NCBI RefSeq assembly: GCF_016481275.1
Contig: NZ_JAEMNW010000003.1
Location: 744,001-808,000 of the forward strand
Source of the DNA: Antrihabitans auranticaus
GTDB lineage: Bacteria; Actinomycetota; Actinomycetes; Mycobacteriales; Mycobacteriaceae
Direction: 5' to 3'
DNA: 64,000 nt
Part shown: positions 50,706 through 59,119 of the stretch, in pieces
Numbering within the stretch: position 1 is the first letter of the stretch
Layout: every line of letters starts with the position of its first letter
Program-made: the position numbers and the translations under genes
Notes under the pieces: model-generated
What the model was told of the DNA's origin: nothing
What the model saw: only the letters and a program-made list of their open reading frames with translations
Databases searched by the model: none

Positions 50706-52253
50706 TCAGTGCACCATCGTTTTCGCGGCTTCCGCGCCCTGTTCTGCCGTCACGACATGTTTGCTTCGCGGCAACATGAATGCGGGAATCAACGTGAGCA
50801 CGATCAGCACGACCGCGACCATGAACGTGTTGCCGAAGGCGTCCGCCGCGTGGTGGAGGCCGTCCGCAATCTGAGCCGGGCTCAGCAGTTTTGCGATATC
50901 CGGCTGCGTCCACGACAAGGTCGCGAGATCGGAGTACGGGTTTTCCTTGATCTGGTTGGTCAGGAGGACCGACATCGTCGCCGTGCCGATGGAACCTGCG
51001 ATCTGGTTGACGATGTTCATCAGGGTCGATCCACGCGCGACCTCATGGTGGGTGAGGGTCTGCAACGCCGCCGTCATGATCGGCATCATCGTTGCGCCCA
51101 TACCGAGTCCCATGACGAACAGGGAGCCACACAGGAGCAGGTACGAGGTTTCGGTGCCCACTTGTGTGAACGCCAGCATCCCTATGGCAATCAGGGTAAT
51201 GCCCGTCATGACTATCTTGCCGGGACCTATCTTGTCGACGAGTTTGCCGGCGATCGGCATTGTGAGCATCGCGCCGAAACCCTGCGGAGCGAGCAGCAAA
51301 CCGGCGTGCAGCGTCGACTCCCCACGGACCTGCAAGAAGTAGCTCGGGAAGAGCAGGCCTGCTCCGAAGAACGCAATTGCGAACAGCGTCATCGATACGA
51401 CTGCGACCGTCAGCCCGCGGTTCTTGAACAAGTGGAGGTCGATCAAAGGGTGCGTGGTTCGCAGGGCATGGGGTACGAACGCAATGACCAGCAACGCACC
51501 GATAATTGCGGGCACCAGGACGCGCGCAGACGCGATCGTTCCCATCTGCGGTATCGAGGACACGCCGAACAGCAACAGCGCCAAGCCCGGCGACAGCAGC
51601 AGCATGCCGAGGAAGTCGAACGATTCCGACGGCGACGGATCGTCGGACGGGAGCACCACGAACGCGGCGATCAGAGCGATGGCACCGATCGGGACGTTGA
51701 TGAGGAAGATCCAGTGCCAGCTGGCGGCCTCGAGCAGCCAGCCGCCGAGAATCGGACCACTGATCGGTCCGAGCAGCATCGGCACGCCGAGTACAGCCAT
51801 GACTCGACCGATCCGTTGTGGACCGGCCGCGTGGGTCATGATCGTCATGCCCAGCGGCATCAGCATGCCGCCGCCGAGTCCCTGCAAGACGCGGAATCCG
51901 ACGAGTGACGTTATGTCCCAGGCGAAGCTGCACAGCACCGAGCCGGCAACGAACAGAATCAGCGCGAGGATGAACAGCCGTTTCGTGCCGAACCGGTCGG
52001 CCGCCCAACCTGTCAGCGGAATGACGGTCGCGAGGGCCAGCGTGTAACCCGTCATCGTCCACGCGGCGATCGGGTAGCTCGTGTCGAAGACGTCCTTGAA
52101 CGTCGGGATCGCCACCGAGACCACGGTCAGATCGAGGATCGACATGATCGCGCTCAGCACCACAACACCGGCGATTTTGAAGACCCGCGCGTCGAGCTTG
52201 TCGTCGTCAGGATCGATGGCCGGTACAGCAGCGCTATGCGGAGACTGAGTCAC
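50706..52253 (-). CDS. DHA2-family MFS drug exporter (EmrB/QacA type)
   Basis: A 515-residue 14-segment transporter using the proton gradient. It shows the DHA2 opening ILDLTVVSVAIPTFKDVFDTS, motif A-like GWAADRFGTKRLFILALILFVAGS, and motif C-like GLGGGMLMPLGMTIMTHAAGPQRIGR. Homologues export dyes, drugs or lipids. It begins with GTG. Two inverted repeats lie upstream (52270-52310 and 52324-52344), but no regulator gene adjoins it. Confidence 0.9.
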   Translation of the reverse strand: MTQSPHSAAVPAIDPDDDKLDARVFKIAGVVVLSAIMSILDLTVVSVAIPTFKDVFDTSYPIAAWTMTGYTLALATVIPLTGWAADRFGTKRLFILALILFVAGSVLCSFAWDITSLVGFRVLQGLGGGMLMPLGMTIMTHAAGPQRIGRVMAVLGVPMLLGPISGPILGGWLLEAASWHWIFLINVPIGAIALIAAFVVLPSDDPSPSESFDFLGMLLLSPGLALLLFGVSSIPQMGTIASARVLVPAIIGALLVIAFVPHALRTTHPLIDLHLFKNRGLTVAVVSMTLFAIAFFGAGLLFPSYFLQVRGESTLHAGLLLAPQGFGAMLTMPIAGKLVDKIGPGKIVMTGITLIAIGMLAFTQVGTETSYLLLCGSLFVMGLGMGATMMPIMTAALQTLTHHEVARGSTLMNIVNQIAGSIGTATMSVLLTNQIKENPYSDLATLSWTQPDIAKLLSPAQIADGLHHAADAFGNTFMVAVVLIVLTLIPAFMLPRSKHVVTAEQGAEAAKTMVH

Positions 52254-52269
52254 CGCTTAAGCGTGGCAG

Positions 52270-52310
52270 GTTCGCCCGATGTGCGCTAGCCCCTTGTGCC
52301 CGGGGCGAAC
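52270..52310. promoter_or_regulatory. Inverted repeat upstream of the MFS exporter
   Basis: GTTCGCCC (52270-52277) and GGGCGAAC (52303-52310) are perfect 8-bp arms 25 bp apart, directly upstream of the exporter GTG. It could be a regulator site or leader hairpin. Confidence 0.4.
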
Positions 52311-52323
52311 AGCGCTACCCACC

Positions 52324-52344
52324 CGCAAATTTCGGACATTTGCG
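52324..52344. promoter_or_regulatory. Palindrome between MFS exporter and small membrane protein
   Basis: CGCAAAT-TTCGGAC-ATTTGCG has perfect 7-bp arms. It lies in the 158-bp divergent gap between the exporter and the small protein at 52412, about 70 bp from the exporter start. Likely operator. Confidence 0.5.
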
Positions 52345-52411
52345 AGCACGCAGCAGACCGTTCAGTATGTATGTGTAGTTTGGTTTCTCCACTGAGGGGT
52401 ACGCCGGACAT

Positions 52412-52612
52412 ATGGACCGCGCAGTGAAGCCGCGACGCACAAAGTACAAGTTCTCGCTGCTCGGATCCGATTGGATCGAGTGGTTGATCGTTGCAATGCT
52501 GTGCGCGACCGCGGCACTCGGCGTCGCCCTGTTGACTGGCTCCGTCGTATCGGCCGTGATTGTGGGCTTGGTTCTGCTCGCAGCAGCGAGCGCGGTCGTG
52601 GCGCTGCTGTAG
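52412..52612 (+). CDS. Small two-helix membrane protein
   Basis: A 66-residue protein with a basic cytoplasmic start (MDRAVKPRRTKYKF) and two hydrophobic segments (WLIVAMLCATAALGVALL and VVSAVIVGLVLLAAASAVVALL). No motif is recognised. It is divergent from the MFS exporter and converges on the next small protein 12 bp away. Could be a transport accessory or unrelated. Coding potential is supported by its composition. Confidence 0.55.
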   Translation: MDRAVKPRRTKYKFSLLGSDWIEWLIVAMLCATAALGVALLTGSVVSAVIVGLVLLAAASAVVALL

Positions 52613-52624
52613 CCGCCGTCGCCG

Positions 52625-52846
52625 TTACTGGCTGGGCTCGGGCAGGTCGCAGTCGCTAACCTTCGGGTTCGCGCCGACATAGTTCAACGGTCCGGCAATG
52701 ATCGTCACGGCGATAGTTCCGACGCCAGCGCAGTCTTCGGCGGAGTTGTTGTAGTACCCCCGCTGTCCTGCGGCAATTGCGCCGATAATCAGCCACACCA
52801 ACACAATCACCGCCGCAATACTGGTACCGCGGCTTCTCGCGTACAT
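52625..52846 (-). CDS. Small single-span exported or membrane protein
   Basis: A 73-residue protein with one N-terminal membrane/signal segment (TSIAAVIVLVWLIIGAIAAGQ) followed by a short extracytoplasmic part with two cysteines (AEDCAGVGTIAV and VSDCDLPEP) and GPLNYVGANP. Small proteins of this appearance recur in rhodococci; I know no function. It lies downstream of the sdh1 operon terminator on the same strand, so it has its own promoter. Confidence 0.6.
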   Translation of the reverse strand: MYARSRGTSIAAVIVLVWLIIGAIAAGQRGYYNNSAEDCAGVGTIAVTIIAGPLNYVGANPKVSDCDLPEPSQ

Positions 52847-52854
52847 TTCGGTCT

Positions 52855-52901
52855 CCTGTCGCTCGTTCGAGTGAATCGTGGATACCCCGAACGAGCGCAG
52901 G
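52855..52901. terminator. Terminator hairpin of the sdh1 operon
   Basis: CGCTCGTTCG and CGAACGAGCG are perfect 10-bp arms, extended by CCTG/CAGG across a one-base bulge to 14 bp, with an 18-bp loop. It starts 11 bp after the sdhB stop. No U-tract follows, as is common for actinobacterial terminators. Confidence 0.65.
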
Positions 52902-52912
52902 TCAAACGGCTT

Positions 52913-53659
52913 TTAGCGACGGAAAAGCTTGTTGCCCAACCAGACAAGCGGGTCGTACTTTTTGTCGGCGACGCGCTCCTTCATCGGGATCAGGGCGTTA
53001 TCGGTGATCTTGATGTGCTCGGGGCAAACCTCGGTGCAGCACTTGGTGATGTTGCACAGGCCGAGGCCGTGCTCTTCCTGCGCCAGATCGCGACGGTCGG
53101 CGACGTCGAGCGGGTGCATCTCGAGTTCCGCGATCCGCATCAGATACCGCGGACCCGCGAAAGATTCCTTGTTCTCCTCGTGGTCACGCACCACATGGCA
53201 GGTGTTCTGGCACAGGAAGCATTCGATGCACTTGCGGAATTCCTGCGACCGCTCGACGTCGATCTGCGCCATCCGGTACTCGCCCGGCTTCAGGTCGGGA
53301 GGTGGTGTGAAGGACGGAATTTCACGTGCTTTTGTGTAGTTGAACGACACGTCGGTGACCAGGTCTCGGATCACGGGGAACGTCCGCATCGGCGTGACCG
53401 TGATGACCTCCTCCTCCGTGAACGTCGACATGCGCGTCATGCAGAGCAGCTTCGGCCGACCGTTCACCTCGGCGGAACACGAGCCGCACTTGCCGGCCTT
53501 GCAGTTCCATCGGACGGCAAGATCGGGCGTCTGAGTTGCCTGTAGCCGATGGATGATGTCGAGAACGACCTCACCCTCGTTGACTTCGACTGTGTAGTCC
53601 TGCAATTCACCACCGTCGAGATCGCCGCGCCAGACTCGAAACTTCGCGTCGTAGCTCAT
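52913..53659 (-). CDS. sdhB: Succinate dehydrogenase iron-sulfur subunit (Sdh1)
   Basis: A 248-residue electron-transfer subunit. The [2Fe-2S] site is NCKAGKCGSCSAEVNGRPKLLC. The [4Fe-4S] and [3Fe-4S] sites are CIECFLCQNTC and CNITKCCTEVCPEHI. It carries electrons from SdhA flavin to the membrane quinone pocket. The ATG overlaps the sdhA stop by 4 bp (ATGA). Order SdhC-SdhA-SdhB matches mycobacterial Rv0249c-Rv0248c-Rv0247c (Sdh1). Confidence 0.93.
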   Translation of the reverse strand: MSYDAKFRVWRGDLDGGELQDYTVEVNEGEVVLDIIHRLQATQTPDLAVRWNCKAGKCGSCSAEVNGRPKLLCMTRMSTFTEEEVITVTPMRTFPVIRDLVTDVSFNYTKAREIPSFTPPPDLKPGEYRMAQIDVERSQEFRKCIECFLCQNTCHVVRDHEENKESFAGPRYLMRIAELEMHPLDVADRRDLAQEEHGLGLCNITKCCTEVCPEHIKITDNALIPMKERVADKKYDPLVWLGNKLFRR

Positions 53660-55593
53660 GAGGCACTCCCCTCCGCTTTGGCCGCGCCAGGATGACCGGC
53701 GAGTTCGCCATCGGTGTAGTACTTGTGCAATTCGTCGATCTCGAAGAGCGCCAGCAACTCTGGACGCATCTCGAGCTGTTCCTTCGGTGTGACGGTGACG
53801 CCGGGTACGAGCTTGTCGCCCGCCGATTCGTCGATCGAGCACACCAGAAGTGTCTTGCGCCAGTCCGCGTCGAGGCCGGGATGGTCATCGCGCGTATGGC
53901 CGCCGCGGCTCTCCGTCCGCAGCAGCGCGGCCTTCGCGACGCATTCGCTGACCAGCAGCATGTTCCGCAGATCGATTGCGAGGTGCCACCCCGGGTTGAA
54001 CTGGCGGTGACCTTCGACCGTCGCGCGCGAGAAACGCTCGCGAAGCTCGCCGAGATGCGCGATCGCCTCCTCGACTTCGGATGGCTTGCGGATGATGCCG
54101 ACGAGGTCGTTCATCGATTGCTGCAGGTCCATGTGGAGCGTGTACGGGTTTTCGGTCGAGCCGTCTGCAGGCGGGTCGAACGGGGCTAGCGCGTTCTTCG
54201 CTGCGTCGTCGATGGCCGCTTGGGACACCTCGGGGCGCGAATCCAGCGATTCGACGTAGGAGGACGCTCCCAGACCTGCGCGCCGCCCGAACACGAGGAG
54301 GTCCGACAGCGAGTTCCCGCCGAGGCGGTTCGATCCGTGCATACCGCCCGAACATTCGCCCGCCGCGAAAATGCCCGGGACGCTGGCGGCCGCGGTGTCC
54401 GGGTCGACCTCGATACCGCCCATGACGTAGTGGCACGTCGGGCCGACTTCCATTGGCTCCTTGGTGATGTCGACGTCCGCGAGCTCTTTGAACTGGTGGT
54501 GCATCGAGGGCAGGCGGCGCACGATTTCGTCCGCCGGCATTCGGGACGCGATATCGAGGAACACTCCGCCGTGGGGTGTGCCGCGCCCAGCCTTCACTTC
54601 TTCGTTGATGGCGCGGGCGACCTCGTCACGCGGCAGCAGGTCGGGGGTGCGACGAGCGCTGTCGTTGTCCTTCAGCCACTGGTCCGCCTCCTCCTCCGTC
54701 TCGGCGTACTGGCCTTTGAACACCGGCGGGATGTACTCGAACATGAACCGCTTGCCCTCGGTGTTCTTGAGGACGCCACCGTCACCACGCACACCCTCGG
54801 TGACGAGAATGCCCTTCACGCTCGGTGGCCAGACCATGCCGGTCGGGTGGAACTGGAGAAACTCCATGTTGATCAGCGTCGCGCCGGCCCGCAGTGCGAG
54901 GGCGTGGCCGTCGCCGGTGTACTCCCAGGAGTTGGAAGTCACCTTGTAGGACTTGCCGATTCCGCCGGTCGCGATCACGACCGCCGGGGTCTCGAAGAGG
55001 ATGAACCTGCCCGATTCGCGCCAGTAACCGAATGCACCGGCGATCGCGTCGCCGTCCTTGACGAGCTCGGTGATGGTGCACTCGGAGAAGACCTTGATGC
55101 GGGCTTCGTAGTCGCCGGTTTCCTTGAAGTCCTCTTGCTGCAACGACACGATCTTCTGCTGCATCGTCCGGATGATCTCGAGTCCGGTGCGGTCACCGAC
55201 GTGCGCCAGTCGTGGATAGGTGTGGCCGCCGAAGTTGCGCTGGCTGATTCGGCCGTCCTTGGTGCGGTCGAACAGTGCGCCGTAGGACTCGAGTTCCCAC
55301 ACGCGATCGGGTGCCTCTTTGGCGTGCAGTTCGGCCATCCGCCAGTTGTTGAGGAACTTCCCGCCGCGCATCGTGTCTTTGAAATGGGTTTGCCAATTGT
55401 CCTTCGAGTTGGCGTTTCCCATCGATGCCGCACAGCCGCCTTCGGCCATGACGGTGTGCGCTTTCCCGAAGAGCGACTTGCAGACGACCGCAACGGAATG
55501 ACCGCGTTCGCGCGCTTCGATGACCGCCCGGAGGCCGGCACCTCCAGCGCCGATCACTACGACGTCGTATTTCTGGCGTTCAACCTCTGTCAT
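53656..55593 (-). CDS. sdhA: Succinate dehydrogenase flavoprotein subunit (Sdh1)
   Basis: A 645-residue FAD-linked subunit. FAD motif VIGAGGAGLRAVIEAR lies near residue 13, the HTVMAEGGCAASMGN segment that receives covalent FAD follows, then QRNFGGHTYPRL, LQFHPTG, VGPTCHYVMGGIEV (active-site His) and GMHGSNRLGGNSLSDLLVFGRRAG (active-site Arg). AAGGA precedes the ATG by 8 bp after a 73-bp gap from sdhC, the longest joint in this operon. It catalyses succinate to fumarate oxidation at the inner membrane face. Confidence 0.95.
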   Translation of the reverse strand: MTEVERQKYDVVVIGAGGAGLRAVIEARERGHSVAVVCKSLFGKAHTVMAEGGCAASMGNANSKDNWQTHFKDTMRGGKFLNNWRMAELHAKEAPDRVWELESYGALFDRTKDGRISQRNFGGHTYPRLAHVGDRTGLEIIRTMQQKIVSLQQEDFKETGDYEARIKVFSECTITELVKDGDAIAGAFGYWRESGRFILFETPAVVIATGGIGKSYKVTSNSWEYTGDGHALALRAGATLINMEFLQFHPTGMVWPPSVKGILVTEGVRGDGGVLKNTEGKRFMFEYIPPVFKGQYAETEEEADQWLKDNDSARRTPDLLPRDEVARAINEEVKAGRGTPHGGVFLDIASRMPADEIVRRLPSMHHQFKELADVDITKEPMEVGPTCHYVMGGIEVDPDTAAASVPGIFAAGECSGGMHGSNRLGGNSLSDLLVFGRRAGLGASSYVESLDSRPEVSQAAIDDAAKNALAPFDPPADGSTENPYTLHMDLQQSMNDLVGIIRKPSEVEEAIAHLGELRERFSRATVEGHRQFNPGWHLAIDLRNMLLVSECVAKAALLRTESRGGHTRDDHPGLDADWRKTLLVCSIDESAGDKLVPGVTVTPKEQLEMRPELLALFEIDELHKYYTDGELAGHPGAAKAEGSAS

Positions 55594-55666
55594 TGACGAA
55601 ATTCCTTAGGAGTTCGAGACAGACGGGTCCGGCGGGGGCTGCACCGGATACCGATCTGCAAGGTCG

Positions 55667-56497
55667 CTAACCGACGAAGCGAAGGTCGCTTATCGTGCCG
55701 CTCGCAACGAGCATCACGTAGAAGTCGGTGAGCACGAGCGTGCCCAGCGTGGTCCAGGCCAGCGCCATGTGTTTGGTGTTCAGCTTCGACACCTGCGTCC
55801 ATGTCCAGTACCTGACCGGATGCTTGGAGAAGTGTTTCAGCCGACCGCCGGTGATGTGTCTGCAGGAGTGGCACGAGATCGTGTACGCCCAGAGCAGCAC
55901 AACGTTGGCGACCAGGACGACATTGCCGAGTCCGAAACCGAACCCTCCGGGGCTGTGGAAGGCGGTGATCGCGTCGTAGGTGTTGATCAGCGAGACGACG
56001 ACGGCGAAGTAGAAGAAGTACCGGTGCACGTTCTGGATGATCAGCGGCAGCTTGGTTTCGCCGGAGTACTTACCGTGCGGCTCGGCGACCGCGCAGCCGG
56101 GCGGGGACATCCACACCGACCGGTAGTAGGCCTTGCGGTAGTAGTAGCAGGTCAAGCGGAACCCGAGCAGGAACGGGAGAACGACGAAGCCCAGGGGCAG
56201 GAAGAAGGGCAGGTCGCCGAACGGAGTACCGAAATGGCTTGAGCCCGGTACGCACTCGGTGCTCAGACAGGGCGAGTAGAAGGGCGTCAGGTAGTGGTAT
56301 TCCTCGACCCAGTACGCGCTACCCCAGTAGGCGCGGACGGCACCGTAGACGAGGAAAGCCCCGAGGCCGAGGTTCGTGAGAAGTGGGGGCAGCCACCAAC
56401 GGTCCGTACGCAGGGTGCGCGCGGAAATTCGCGCGCGCGTCTGCGAGAAGACTCCTGTTCGATCCTGGCTGCTCTTGTCGGTTGTGGGTGCGCTCAC
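55667..56497 (-). CDS. sdhC: Succinate dehydrogenase membrane anchor (Sdh1 SdhC)
   Basis: A 276-residue protein with about five membrane segments, the long single anchor of mycobacterial Sdh1 rather than the two short ones of E. coli. Two Cys/His clusters stand out: SPPGCAVAEPHG and TISCHSCRHITGG. They fit reports of a membrane-embedded Rieske-type 2Fe-2S cluster in Mycobacterium smegmatis Sdh1. It starts with GTG, overlapping the upstream hypothetical gene by 4 bp (GTGA). It anchors SdhAB and reduces the quinone. Confidence 0.88.
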   Translation of the reverse strand: MSAPTTDKSSQDRTGVFSQTRARISARTLRTDRWWLPPLLTNLGLGAFLVYGAVRAYWGSAYWVEEYHYLTPFYSPCLSTECVPGSSHFGTPFGDLPFFLPLGFVVLPFLLGFRLTCYYYRKAYYRSVWMSPPGCAVAEPHGKYSGETKLPLIIQNVHRYFFYFAVVVSLINTYDAITAFHSPGGFGFGLGNVVLVANVVLLWAYTISCHSCRHITGGRLKHFSKHPVRYWTWTQVSKLNTKHMALAWTTLGTLVLTDFYVMLVASGTISDLRFVG

Positions 56498-56790
56498 TTG
56501 GTCCGCTCGCGGGAATGAAAGCCGAGACCCTCGTCCTGAGCACCCATCCACGCTGATTCGTCCGACTTGCTGTCGGGAACGTAGATGACCTCACGTTGGG
56601 GGGCGGGCCGCCCTGCGATCTTCGGGGGAGGAGATTCCTCCAGATCTGCCACGTCGATGTCGAGACGGTCCAGATCGTTTGCAAGTCGGGTCACCGGACG
56701 TACGTCGCCGTACTGCGAACGAAGCGATCCGATGCACTGTCTGAGCTGGCCTATTGTCTGGCGAAGCTCGTTGAATTCGGCGGTTGCCAT
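56494..56790 (-). CDS. Conserved Rv0250c-like protein, first gene of sdh1 operon
   Basis: A 98-residue soluble protein with a helical N-terminus (MATAEFNELRQTIGQLRQCIGSLRSQYGDVRPVTRLANDLDRLDIDVADLE) that may form a coiled coil, then a Pro-rich linker and a charged tail. The gene ahead of sdhC in mycobacteria (Rv0250c) has the same size and position. A role in assembly or control of Sdh1 is inferred from synteny only. GTGA overlap couples it to sdhC. Confidence 0.75.
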   Translation of the reverse strand: MATAEFNELRQTIGQLRQCIGSLRSQYGDVRPVTRLANDLDRLDIDVADLEESPPPKIAGRPAPQREVIYVPDSKSDESAWMGAQDEGLGFHSRERTK

Positions 56791-56900
56791 TTATCTACCT
56801 CCGAGGGCTGTGTGACAGTCGCCACACTACGGCAACCTTTCGGATCGGGCGAGGTAGTTCGCTAGACGAATGTGTCGTGGTTTGTAGAGCTCTGTCCAAC

Positions 56901-56934
56901 GATCAGGGCGCACCCTCCCGGGCACGCCCTGATC
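56901..56934. terminator. Hairpin between the sdh1 promoter and the Pro-rich protein
   Basis: GATCAGGGCG and CGCCCTGATC are perfect 10-bp arms with a 14-bp loop that itself contains CCC/GGG pairs. It follows the stop of the minus-strand Pro-rich membrane protein by about 40 bp and precedes the sdh1 upstream region, so termination is likely. Confidence 0.6.
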
Positions 56935-56973
56935 ACACTCGATTCGCTCAGTCGCTGTGTCTCCCTGGCAATC

Positions 56974-57762
56974 TCACTGACCGTAATAGTTCGGCGCAGC
57001 GCCGTAGCCGGAACCTTGGCGCGGTCCGGACGCCGATCGGGACAGTCCGGCAAGGATCGCAAAGAGGGCAACTGCGGCCCATACGACCAGCAAAACGATG
57101 ATCCAGGTGTAATAGCCGTCGGTATCCAGCGTGGTGCCGTAGGGCGATTCGTTGGACTTGTCGATGTCACTTTTCAGGTCGATGGCGGCGTACACGTAGT
57201 AGGCAGTCATCCCTGCGCCGAGTAAGCCGACGAGAAGCCGGAACGGATTCGAACGGACGACCAACAGCAGGATTGCGAGCAGTAGAGCGGCAGCCGCCAC
57301 GCCGTAGGTGACGTTGATCCACATCTCCCCCGCGTCGGGGGCGGCGTCGTCACCGATGAAGGCGGCGCCGAAAACCGCCAGAGTCATCTTCGCCCGATTC
57401 ACTGCCTCGTCGATGGTTTCCGGTGAGTCGTCCCGGCCGGCGTACGCGACCACCGCCGAGAGGATCGCGCAGAGTATGAGCGCAGCTGCGGCAAGGAACG
57501 CCGGGACCGTGCCCCCCGGTCGCGAACTCTGTTGTGACGCAAATTGGTTGGGCGGTGGGTAATACCCGTGCCCGGGCTGCTGGTATTGGCCGGGCGGAGG
57601 ACCGTACTGCGGCGGACCGTACTGGCCCTGCGGTGGAAAGCCGCCGGTCGGTGGGTATTGCCCGCCGGGCGGATATTGCCCGGGAGGTGGTCCGAACCCG
57701 CCAGGTCTCTGGTTCGGGTTCGGCGGCTGGTAAGGGCCACCGGGGTAGTTCGGGTTCGACAT
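56974..57762 (-). CDS. Pro/Gly/Gln-rich membrane protein
   Basis: A 262-residue protein. The first 95 residues are a low-complexity PPxGQYPP-type tail rich in Pro, Gly, Gln and Tyr. It is followed by about four membrane segments (FLAAAALILCAILSAVVAYAG, AAAALLLAILLLVVRSNPF, LLGAGMTAYYVYAAI, WIIVLLVVWAAVALFAILAGL) and a short Ser/Gly-rich end. Such actinobacterial proteins may scaffold the cell envelope or division site. No catalytic motif is seen. The ATG at 57762 starts the Pro-rich tail directly. Function unknown. Confidence 0.75.
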   Translation of the reverse strand: MSNPNYPGGPYQPPNPNQRPGGFGPPPGQYPPGGQYPPTGGFPPQGQYGPPQYGPPPGQYQQPGHGYYPPPNQFASQQSSRPGGTVPAFLAAAALILCAILSAVVAYAGRDDSPETIDEAVNRAKMTLAVFGAAFIGDDAAPDAGEMWINVTYGVAAAALLLAILLLVVRSNPFRLLVGLLGAGMTAYYVYAAIDLKSDIDKSNESPYGTTLDTDGYYTWIIVLLVVWAAVALFAILAGLSRSASGPRQGSGYGAAPNYYGQ

Positions 57763-57876
57763 GTCGTCCCTCTGCGGATGATCGAGTGAAGAATGGTGAT
57801 CCAACTGTCATCAGTGTGACGAGTCTCGAACTGAACTTCACCCGGTGGGCCGAGATTGTTAACGGCGCCCGATCGA

Positions 57877-58839
57877 CTATCCGGCTGCCAATTCCACCGA
57901 GGGCTTACGAATTACGGCACCGCGCACCTTCTCGACAAGCCCAGTGACCGAATGTGCGACCTCGGCAGCGCGCTCCAGGATCACACCGTGCCCCGCGCCT
58001 TCCAGGCACACGAGTTCGCTACCCGGCAGCTGAGCCGCGATTGCGATCGAATGCTCGAAAGGGACCAGCACATCCGCGGAGCCGCCCAGGATCAGTGCGG
58101 GAATCCGGCCGAGAATCGGGAGCACATCGGATTCGTCGAATTCGATGAAGCTGTCGAGAAAGCTCGACATGGTGACGATGGACGTATCGTTCAGCATCGC
58201 CGCAGCAACCGCAATCGTCCTCGCGCTCACTTTCCGTGTGCCGAAGGCGGCATTTCGGACTATCGGCTCGCACACTGTGCGGCTCATTCGTTTCGACGCA
58301 TGCATCACACCGGGCGCCCACCGGACCGCACCGCAGAGCGCCGAGACGAACGGCCTACGTAGGTACCTGCCCATGCCCGAGCTCGTGAGACCGCTTGCGG
58401 CAGAGGCGATCAGGCCGACGCCGACGATGCGGGAACCGATCGTCTCGGGATGCTGTCGGGCGTAGACGAGTGCGGTCATCGCACCCATCGAATGACCGAC
58501 CAGAACGATGGGACCTACCGGTACGACCGCGCGGATCACGGCGTCGAGGTCGCAGCCCAACTGGTCGAGCGTGTACGTCGACGCCGGTGCTTCGCCCGAT
58601 TCGCCGTGCCCGCGGTGATCGTAGAAAACCATGTGGGTATCGGTCCCCCACGCGCGCGTCAGGTAGCTTCGCAACTCGCGCCACGAGTCCGTCTGCAAAC
58701 AGTGTCCGTGCACGAAAACGACGGTGAGCGGTGCGTCCGATCGGCCATAGGTGCGGACCGCGAGTGGAACGCCATCGTCAGCCGACACTGTGATGCGATG
58801 ACCGTCGACATCGACGGCAACGGGTCGAGTGTTCAGCAT
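57877..58839 (-). CDS. Alpha/beta hydrolase
   Basis: A 320-residue alpha/beta hydrolase. Features are the HGHCLQTDSW oxyanion loop near residue 44, the Asp-rich FYDHRGHGESG, the nucleophile elbow VGHSMGAM near residue 116, a catalytic Asp candidate in GGSADVLVP and the His in EGAGHGVIL. No signal peptide is visible, so it is probably cytosolic. Substrate (ester, epoxide or lactone) cannot be told. The start codon lies in the ATG-proximal region next to the 280-bp gap that follows. Confidence 0.82.
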   Translation of the reverse strand: MLNTRPVAVDVDGHRITVSADDGVPLAVRTYGRSDAPLTVVFVHGHCLQTDSWRELRSYLTRAWGTDTHMVFYDHRGHGESGEAPASTYTLDQLGCDLDAVIRAVVPVGPIVLVGHSMGAMTALVYARQHPETIGSRIVGVGLIASAASGLTSSGMGRYLRRPFVSALCGAVRWAPGVMHASKRMSRTVCEPIVRNAAFGTRKVSARTIAVAAAMLNDTSIVTMSSFLDSFIEFDESDVLPILGRIPALILGGSADVLVPFEHSIAIAAQLPGSELVCLEGAGHGVILERAAEVAHSVTGLVEKVRGAVIRKPSVELAAG

Positions 58840-59119
58840 GGCTGTCTCCGTAGGATTTGGGTTCCTGATGCGTAGTCGCGCTGGGCAACTCCTCCGTTAC
58901 GGCAATTTCCTACAAACTGCTGAAGCGGTAGTTGGATAGTCGCCCAAAATGTCGGTTGACCTGCACCCCGAACGACAACCGTTATAGACCCGGTGTGCAA
59001 ACGTCGCCGAAGTGTCGCTGTTGGCCGTTGTGTAGGCGACTATCGGCCTGACTAGTGAATCCTCTAGAGACAGTTAGAGATTCATGTCGAGAATTGCGCA
59101 TCGGCGGATATATGGTTAT
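58840..59119. other. 280-bp intergenic region with a wide inverted repeat
   Basis: It separates the two minus-strand hydrolase genes. GATAGTCGCC (58935-58944) recurs inverted as GGCGACTATC at 59035-59044, 90 bp apart. A terminator-like hairpin sits at 59056-59084. I see no gene in it. Confidence 0.5.
59056..59084. terminator. Hairpin after the lipase-like gene
   Basis: TGAATC-C-TCTA pairs with TAGA-GATTCA, with a single bulged C and an 8-bp loop. It lies 36 bp after the stop of the minus-strand lipase-like gene. Probable terminator of that gene. Confidence 0.5.

Noticed and set aside
54220-55596. A 458-residue open frame antisense to sdhA
   Set aside because: SdhA motifs are complete on the other strand; the antisense frame lacks domains and a ribosome-binding site.
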